DNA of 10,028 nucleotides from contig JAFAQJ010000059.1 in the NCBI GenBank assembly GCA_019246455.1, positions 1 to 10,028 on the forward strand, read 5' to 3'. Below the pieces are notes generated by a model that was given only the letters and a program-made list of their open reading frames with translations, did not search any database and was not told the DNA's origin. Shown one piece after another: positions 6,658-10,028 of this stretch (position 1 is the first letter of the stretch; the number at the start of each line of letters is the position of its first letter). The position numbers and the translations under genes were made by a program. Origin of the DNA: Pseudolabrys sp. (GTDB lineage Bacteria; Pseudomonadota; Alphaproteobacteria; Rhizobiales; Xanthobacteraceae).

Positions 6658-7140
6658 TCACTTCTTTTTGCCTGACGTTGCAGGCTTTTTCGCCTTCGCT
6701 GTGGTTTTTGCGCCACCTTTGGCCTTCGATTTTGCCTTCGCCTCTTCGGCACCGCCTTCCGGAGCCGCTTCGACCTTCGGTTTGCCTTCGCGCTTCGGCC
6801 GCGCTGGCGGTTTGTCCGCGGGCTTGGCGCCATTGAGCAGGATTTCGGTGATGCGGATCACCGAAAACTCGTGGCGGTAGCCGCGCTTGCGCCGCGAATT
6901 CTTGCGTCGGCGTTTTTTGAAAGCGATGACTTTCGCGCCACGCTCATGCGCCAGCACTTCGCCGGCGACGCTCGCGCCCGATACGGTCGGCACGCCGATT
7001 TGCGGCGTGTCGCCACCATGCGCCAGCACCTCGGCGAAGGTGACTATTTCGCCGGGGTTTTTCTCGACGCGATCGATCCGGATCACGTCTTCGGCGGCGA
7101 CGCGGTATTGTTTGCCGCCGGCTCTGATGACTGCGAACAT
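6658..7140 (-). CDS. rplU: 50S ribosomal protein bL21 with long Lys/Ala-rich C-terminal tail
   Basis: A 23S rRNA-binding protein of the large subunit. Residues 1-104 are a complete L21 core: MFAVIRAGGKQYRV at the start, DVIRIDRV, and the signature VIAFKKRRRKNSRRKRGYRH at about 71-90, then ITEILLNG. The protein has 160 residues, about 55 more than the usual bacterial length of roughly 103. The extra part (105-160) is low-complexity, rich in Lys, Ala, Pro and Gly, and ends GKKK. Lys/Ala-rich tails on L21 are known in alphaproteobacteria, and this one is long. The start at 7138-7140 has a GAGGGAAG ribosome binding site. A strong promoter and a structured leader lie upstream, and rpmA follows. 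Confidence 0.98.
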   Translation of the reverse strand: MFAVIRAGGKQYRVAAEDVIRIDRVEKNPGEIVTFAEVLAHGGDTPQIGVPTVSGASVAGEVLAHERGAKVIAFKKRRRKNSRRKRGYRHEFSVIRITEILLNGAKPADKPPARPKREGKPKVEAAPEGGAEEAKAKSKAKGGAKTTAKAKKPATSGKKK

Positions 7141-7162
7141 CGTTCTTCCCTCGTGTTCGTTT

Positions 7163-7264
7163 CCTGTCTCGGACCATTCCGGACAGGCTTCTTTCAGTCG
7201 GATTGTGTTGTGTTTTGAGGGGCTTGAAGCCCGTTCAAACGCAGCGCGGGCCGTCGGGCCCGCG
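7163..7264 (-). promoter_or_regulatory. Structured 5' leader of the rplU-rpmA message
   Basis: Between the likely promoter and the rplU start there are three stem-loops in the minus-strand transcript. The first, 7245-7264, is a perfect 8-bp GC stem (CGCGGGCC with GGCCCGCG) closing a tetraloop. The second pairs TTTGA (7214-7218) with TCAAA (7235-7239) and GGGC (7220-7223) with GCCC (7229-7232). The third, 7163-7187, pairs CCTGTC with GACAGG and CGGA with TCCG around a 4-nt loop with one bulged base, ending about 22 nt before the start codon. Such a leader could be bound by a ribosomal protein for feedback control, as known for other r-protein operons; that role here is inference. Confidence 0.45.
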
Positions 7265-7273
7265 TTGGACAGG

Positions 7274-7302
7274 GTTATGGCGTCGGGGGCCCTTTATGTC
7301 AA
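7274..7302 (-). promoter_or_regulatory. Housekeeping sigma promoter for rplU-rpmA
   Basis: On the minus strand a perfect TTGACA (-35, plus-strand 7297-7302) is followed after exactly 17 bp by CATAAC (-10, 7274-7279). It lies about 135 bp upstream of the rplU ATG and downstream of the response-regulator stop, so the ribosomal genes need not depend on read-through from the two-component operon. The -35 match and spacing are strong; transcription start is predicted near 7268. Confidence 0.6.
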
Positions 7303-7376
7303 GGAAACGCGGCTGTGGCCCACTGCGACCGACGTGTGCCGCTTTCGGGTTAACGGCAGGCCGCCGGCGCTAAATC

Positions 7377-8117
7377 TTAGCCCGCTCTGGCGCCGATCGC
7401 ACCATTTGGCGCCGGCTCGACCTCGCCGGATTGGGCGAGGCGATAGCCGACCCCGAGTTCCGTCAGCAGAATCTTCGGCGAATTGGGCTCGGGCTCGATC
7501 TTCTGGCGCAGCTTTCGCATGAAGATACGCAGGTAGTGCGTGTCCTGGACGTGCACCGAGCCCCACACTTCTTTCAGGAGGTGCTGGTGCGTGACGACAT
7601 TGCCCGCGTGCTGCGCCAACACCTGAAGCAGCCGGTATTCCTTTGGTGTCAGCGTCAGCCGCGCGCCGTTAAGCGTGACCGTGCGGGTCGACAGATCGAT
7701 CGTCAGCGCGCCGGCCCGCACCGTCGGCTCGCCGCTCGCCGCGCGCATCTGCCGACGCAGCGCGACTCGAACCCGCGCCAGCAACTCCGCCATCCCGAAC
7801 GGTTTGACGACGTAATCGTCGGCGCCGAGCTCGAGCAGCTTGACCTTTTGCGGCTCGTCGTTACGCACCGACAAAACGATAATCGGCACGCTTGACCAAG
7901 CGCGGATGCGCTCGACGACCTGCGAGCCGTCCATGTCGGGCAAGCCGAGATCGACAATCACGAGGTCGATCGGCTGGAGCGTGGCGCTGCGCAGTGCTTC
8001 GCCGCCGGAACCGGACTCGTGCACGGTGAAATTGTTGAGCTCGAACCCGGCGCGCAGAAAGCGGCGGATCTGAACTTCGTCGTCAACGATCAGGACAATC
8101 GGATGCGGTTCACTCAT
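7377..8117 (-). CDS. kdpE: KdpE-like OmpR-family response regulator
   Basis: A 246-residue DNA-binding response regulator. The receiver domain (about 5-118) has the acidic pair Asp12-Asp13, phospho-acceptor Asp56 in IVDLGLPDMDG, Ser83 and Lys105 in the VVKPF turn. A winged-helix OmpR/PhoB-type output domain follows (about 132-228), with LTPKEYRLLQVLAQHAGNVV and the HYLRIFMRKLRQKIE recognition region, ending TELGVGYRL as in KdpE. A short Gly/Ala/Pro-rich tail (229-246) is extra. The start at 8115-8117 is preferred because the family begins just before the receiver; the ATG overlaps the kinase stop by 8 bases (ATGAGTGA). No kdpFABC potassium-transport genes are in the window, so the true targets are uncertain and the gene symbol is by similarity only. 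Confidence 0.88.
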   Translation of the reverse strand: MSEPHPIVLIVDDEVQIRRFLRAGFELNNFTVHESGSGGEALRSATLQPIDLVIVDLGLPDMDGSQVVERIRAWSSVPIIVLSVRNDEPQKVKLLELGADDYVVKPFGMAELLARVRVALRRQMRAASGEPTVRAGALTIDLSTRTVTLNGARLTLTPKEYRLLQVLAQHAGNVVTHQHLLKEVWGSVHVQDTHYLRIFMRKLRQKIEPEPNSPKILLTELGVGYRLAQSGEVEPAPNGAIGARAG

Positions 8118-9663
8118 CGGCGTCACTTTCCATCTGACTGACTGTGGCGGAATCGACCGGGAGCGCAATTGTCAGCGTCGCGCCGCGGCCAAGACCGTCA
8201 CTGCTGGCTTCGATCGTGCCGCCATTGGCGGCGACAAACGCATGAGCGATCCACAGACCGAGACCGGAACCGCTGACAGTGGCGATGTGGCGTTCCCCGC
8301 GGGAGAAGCGCTGCCACATCCGCGCCTTCTCGTCGTCGGTGAGGCCGCTGCCCTGATCGTTCACGCGGATCGTCAGGTCGCGATCGACCGCGCGGGCCGC
8401 CACCACGATTGGCGAGCCGGTGCGCGAATATTTCACGGCGTTGTCAAAAATCTGAATGAGCGCCTGCTGGATCAACACAGGATCGACCCGGATCATCGGC
8501 AAGTCCGCTGGGACGTCGGTCACGACGCGATGATGATCCATACGGCGCCGGCAACGATCGAGCGCCGCGTTGATGATATCGGAGGGGTCGGCCCACTCGG
8601 TATGAGGGTTGATGCCGTTCGACGAGATGCGGCTAGCGTCGAGCAGATTTTGAATGTCGTTGTTAAGGCGCTCAGCCTCGTCGCGCACATCGTAAATCAA
8701 TTGCTTGAGCTTCTTGTCGCCGTCGAGCGCCGGCGCGATCACGGTGGCAGCGCCCATGATCGAGGCGAGCGGGGTGCGCAATTCGTGCGACACCGAGCCG
8801 ATCAGGGCCTCGCGCAACTGGTCGGTGCGCGAGCGCATACGGGCTTCGCTGATGGCGTGTGCGACGCCGAGCCGTTCGAGCGTCGCGGTGGCGTCAGCCA
8901 GCACGGCATCGACGCGCACCCGCATGTCGTCCGCTTCATCCTGGCTGGCGCGGCCGAGATTGGTGGCGACGACGCCGAATTCCGGGCTCTTCGGCGACAC
9001 CGCGCGCACCAGCCAGATTTCGCCTCTGTCGCTTTTCACGGTGACGGTTGAATCAAGTCCGCTATAACCGGACACTGCATTGACCGCGGCATCGATCACG
9101 GCATCGGGGATCGCGAGCCCGCTGTGCTTCATGGCGGAGGCGTCGCGCACATTCGCGATTAACAGCACGTTGCGCTCGAGCACAGCCGAGAGGTGATCTT
9201 CGATCGCCTTGTGGATGTCGGTCACGTCAAAGGCGACGGCGAGACGCCGCGAGAAGGCGTAGAGATCGCGCATGTCGATCTCGCGCTGGCGCGAGATCTC
9301 GGCCTGTCGCTTGAGCTGGAGCGCCAGATGGCTGGTGACCACCGCGACGAAGATGAACAAGACAAGGTTGAGATATTCGTGCGGATCGTCGATCCGCAGG
9401 CTGTAGATCGGCGCATAGAAGAAGAACGCGGACGCAATCACCCCGGCGACCGAACCCACCAGCGAGGCAATGATGCCCCAGCGCGCCGCCGCGATGACGA
9501 CGGGAATGAGATAGATCACCGAGCCATGATTGAGGATGTCGTTCTCGATCAGCAGAAAGACGCCGGCCGAGCACAGCGCGACAAGCCCCAGGGTGCAGGC
9601 GATACCGTAAAGTTCGGCGCGCCAGTCGCCGTTACGCATCAGATGGCTGAAACCTTCAAACAT
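8110..9663 (-). CDS. KdpD-like sensor histidine kinase lacking the N-terminal KdpD domain
   Basis: A 517-residue membrane histidine kinase, partner of the KdpE-like regulator. From the N-terminus: a four-helix DUF4118-type membrane unit as in KdpD (about 18-117, with NHGSVIYLIPVVIAAARWG and GVIASAFFFYAPIYS), a GAF-like region (about 130-265), HisKA with SVSHELRTPLAS and phospho-acceptor His293, then the ATPase domain with N-box Asn408 (FDNAVKYS), G1 DQGSG (436-440) and G2 SGSGLGL (464-470). Full KdpD has about 890 residues; the cytoplasmic KdpD and universal-stress-like domains are missing. I start at the ATG at 9661-9663, because longer in-frame extensions run antisense through the tRNA-Ser gene and look noncoding. 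Its Shine-Dalgarno is weak. Signal sensed is unknown. Confidence 0.87.
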   Translation of the reverse strand: MFEGFSHLMRNGDWRAELYGIACTLGLVALCSAGVFLLIENDILNHGSVIYLIPVVIAAARWGIIASLVGSVAGVIASAFFFYAPIYSLRIDDPHEYLNLVLFIFVAVVTSHLALQLKRQAEISRQREIDMRDLYAFSRRLAVAFDVTDIHKAIEDHLSAVLERNVLLIANVRDASAMKHSGLAIPDAVIDAAVNAVSGYSGLDSTVTVKSDRGEIWLVRAVSPKSPEFGVVATNLGRASQDEADDMRVRVDAVLADATATLERLGVAHAISEARMRSRTDQLREALIGSVSHELRTPLASIMGAATVIAPALDGDKKLKQLIYDVRDEAERLNNDIQNLLDASRISSNGINPHTEWADPSDIINAALDRCRRRMDHHRVVTDVPADLPMIRVDPVLIQQALIQIFDNAVKYSRTGSPIVVAARAVDRDLTIRVNDQGSGLTDDEKARMWQRFSRGERHIATVSGSGLGLWIAHAFVAANGGTIEASSDGLGRGATLTIALPVDSATVSQMESDADE

Positions 9664-9732
9664 GTCGTGGCCGATGTTCCTCGGCTCGCCCCCGGAGCGC
9701 CAGCATACGCCCTGGGCCAACGCATGTCTCAC

Positions 9733-9761
9733 TTGTATGTGGCACCCCGCTTGGCTAGATA
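9733..9761 (+). promoter_or_regulatory. Possible promoter of the tRNA-Ser gene
   Basis: TTGTAT (9733-9738) and TAGATA (9756-9761) are separated by 17 bp and end 45 bp before the tRNA. The -10 candidate lies within an inverted repeat, GGCTA (9753-9757) with TAGCC (9760-9764). The match to consensus is partial and the call rests mainly on spacing and position. Confidence 0.3.
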
Positions 9762-9806
9762 GCCGCCACCCACGCCACGGCTTTTTCCTGTGCCGAAGGC
9801 GCCTCC

Positions 9807-9896
9807 GGAGAGGTGGCTGAGTGGTTGAAAGCACCGCACTCGAAATGCGGCATACTCGCAAGGGTATCGGGGGTTCGAATCCCTCCCTCTCCGCCA
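9807..9896 (+). tRNA. tRNA-Ser(CGA)
   Basis: A complete class II tRNA that reads UCG codons. The acceptor stem GGAGAGG (9807-9813) pairs with CCTCTCC (9886-9892), followed by discriminator G and an encoded CCA (9894-9896). The D arm begins TGGCTGAGTGG. The anticodon stem CCGCA/TGCGG (9834-9838, 9846-9850) holds anticodon CGA at 9841-9843. A long variable arm (about 9852-9867, ATACTC with GGGTAT around GCAA) marks it as a serine tRNA. The T arm has stem GGGGG/CCCTC and loop TTCGAAT (9874-9880). All arms fold without defects. Confidence 0.97.
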
Positions 9897-9900
9897 CCCT

Positions 9901-9921
9901 ACGCCGCGCCTGACGGCGTTT
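9901..9921 (+). terminator. Terminator-like hairpin after tRNA-Ser
   Basis: ACGCCG (9901-9906) and CGGCGT (9914-9919) form a perfect 6-bp stem with a 7-nt loop, only 4 nt after the tRNA CCA, with a short T-run (TTT from 9919). Position suits tRNA transcript termination; the short T-run keeps confidence moderate. Confidence 0.45.
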
Positions 9922-9962
9922 CGGATCGTCCATTCGTGCCGGATCTTTCCCACTTCCTTCAT

Positions 9963-10028
9963 GTGCTAGAACCGTGGATTGCCTCTTATGGCGCCCCGGT
10001 CATCTTCGTCATTCTCATGCTGGAGTCG
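9963..10028 (+). CDS. DedA-family membrane protein, N-terminal fragment (partial)
   Basis: The first 22 codons of a gene that continues past the right edge. The reading frame from GTG at 9963 encodes VLEPWIASYGAPVIFVILML, then ES. An LEPWI..YG segment followed by a hydrophobic helix and LES is the usual beginning of DedA/SNARE-associated membrane proteins, which act in envelope lipid homeostasis (undecaprenyl phosphate or phospholipid flipping). The start is uncertain: another in-frame GTG lies at 9936, neither has a clear ribosome binding site, and the nearby ATG at 9961 is in another frame and stops at once. Family assignment rests on a short segment. Confidence 0.5.
   Translation, partial: MLEPWIASYGAPVIFVILMLES

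Noticed and set aside
9807..9896. tRNA-Ser as an integration site of a genomic island
   Set aside because: tRNA genes are common attachment sites, but no integrase, repeated tRNA 3' end or composition change is visible nearby; the downstream gene looks like an ordinary DedA gene.
9664..9933. N-terminal extension of the KdpD-like kinase by 90 codons
   Set aside because: The extension runs antisense through the complete tRNA-Ser gene and its sequence is Arg-rich and unlike KdpD; the ATG at 9663 directly precedes the membrane unit.

Overview
The window is high-GC chromosomal DNA. Gene order (rplU-rpmA and obgE close together), codon use and protein style suggest an alphaproteobacterium of the Rhizobiales (Hyphomicrobiales), in the Bradyrhizobium/Rhodopseudomonas/Pseudolabrys neighbourhood. 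This is inferred from recognisable proteins only; no 16S gene is present. No mobile element, CRISPR array or integrase was seen. No gene-free stretch exceeds 300 bases; the longest, about 236 bases upstream of rplU, holds a promoter and a structured leader.

Layout, left to right. (1) The 5' part of obgE on the minus strand, cut by the window edge. (2) Divergent from it, a compact plus-strand four-gene set: a Tat-signal metallophosphoesterase, an amicyanin-like exported cupredoxin, an ECF sigma factor and its zinc-binding membrane anti-sigma factor. Spacings are 8 nt, 22 nt and an ATGA overlap, so it is probably one autoregulated envelope-stress operon; a candidate ECF-type promoter lies just upstream. 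(3) A plus-strand EamA/DMT-family exporter or permease, convergent with the next block and sharing a CTAG with it. (4) A minus-strand block: rplU (L21 with a long basic tail), rpmA (L27), a GNAT acetyltransferase, a RidA-family protein lacking the catalytic arginine, and a PaiB-like FMN-binding protein. The last three are tightly packed, with a 1-nt overlap and a 13-nt gap. (5) Further right on the minus strand, a KdpD/KdpE-like two-component pair whose kinase lacks the large N-terminal KdpD sensor region and has no kdpFABC beside it. (6) A complete tRNA-Ser(CGA) on the plus strand, a short terminator-like hairpin, and the first codons of a DedA-family membrane protein running off the right edge.

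The most interesting part is the phosphoesterase-cupredoxin-sigma-anti-sigma module at about 860-3588. A regulator pair is packaged with two exported effectors, the phosphoesterase has Glu in place of the usual motif Asn, and the anti-sigma factor carries two cysteines in its predicted periplasmic domain that could sense redox state or copper. The rplU leader and the three hairpins after rpmA are the best unexplained RNA structures. Ordinary housekeeping content makes up the rest.
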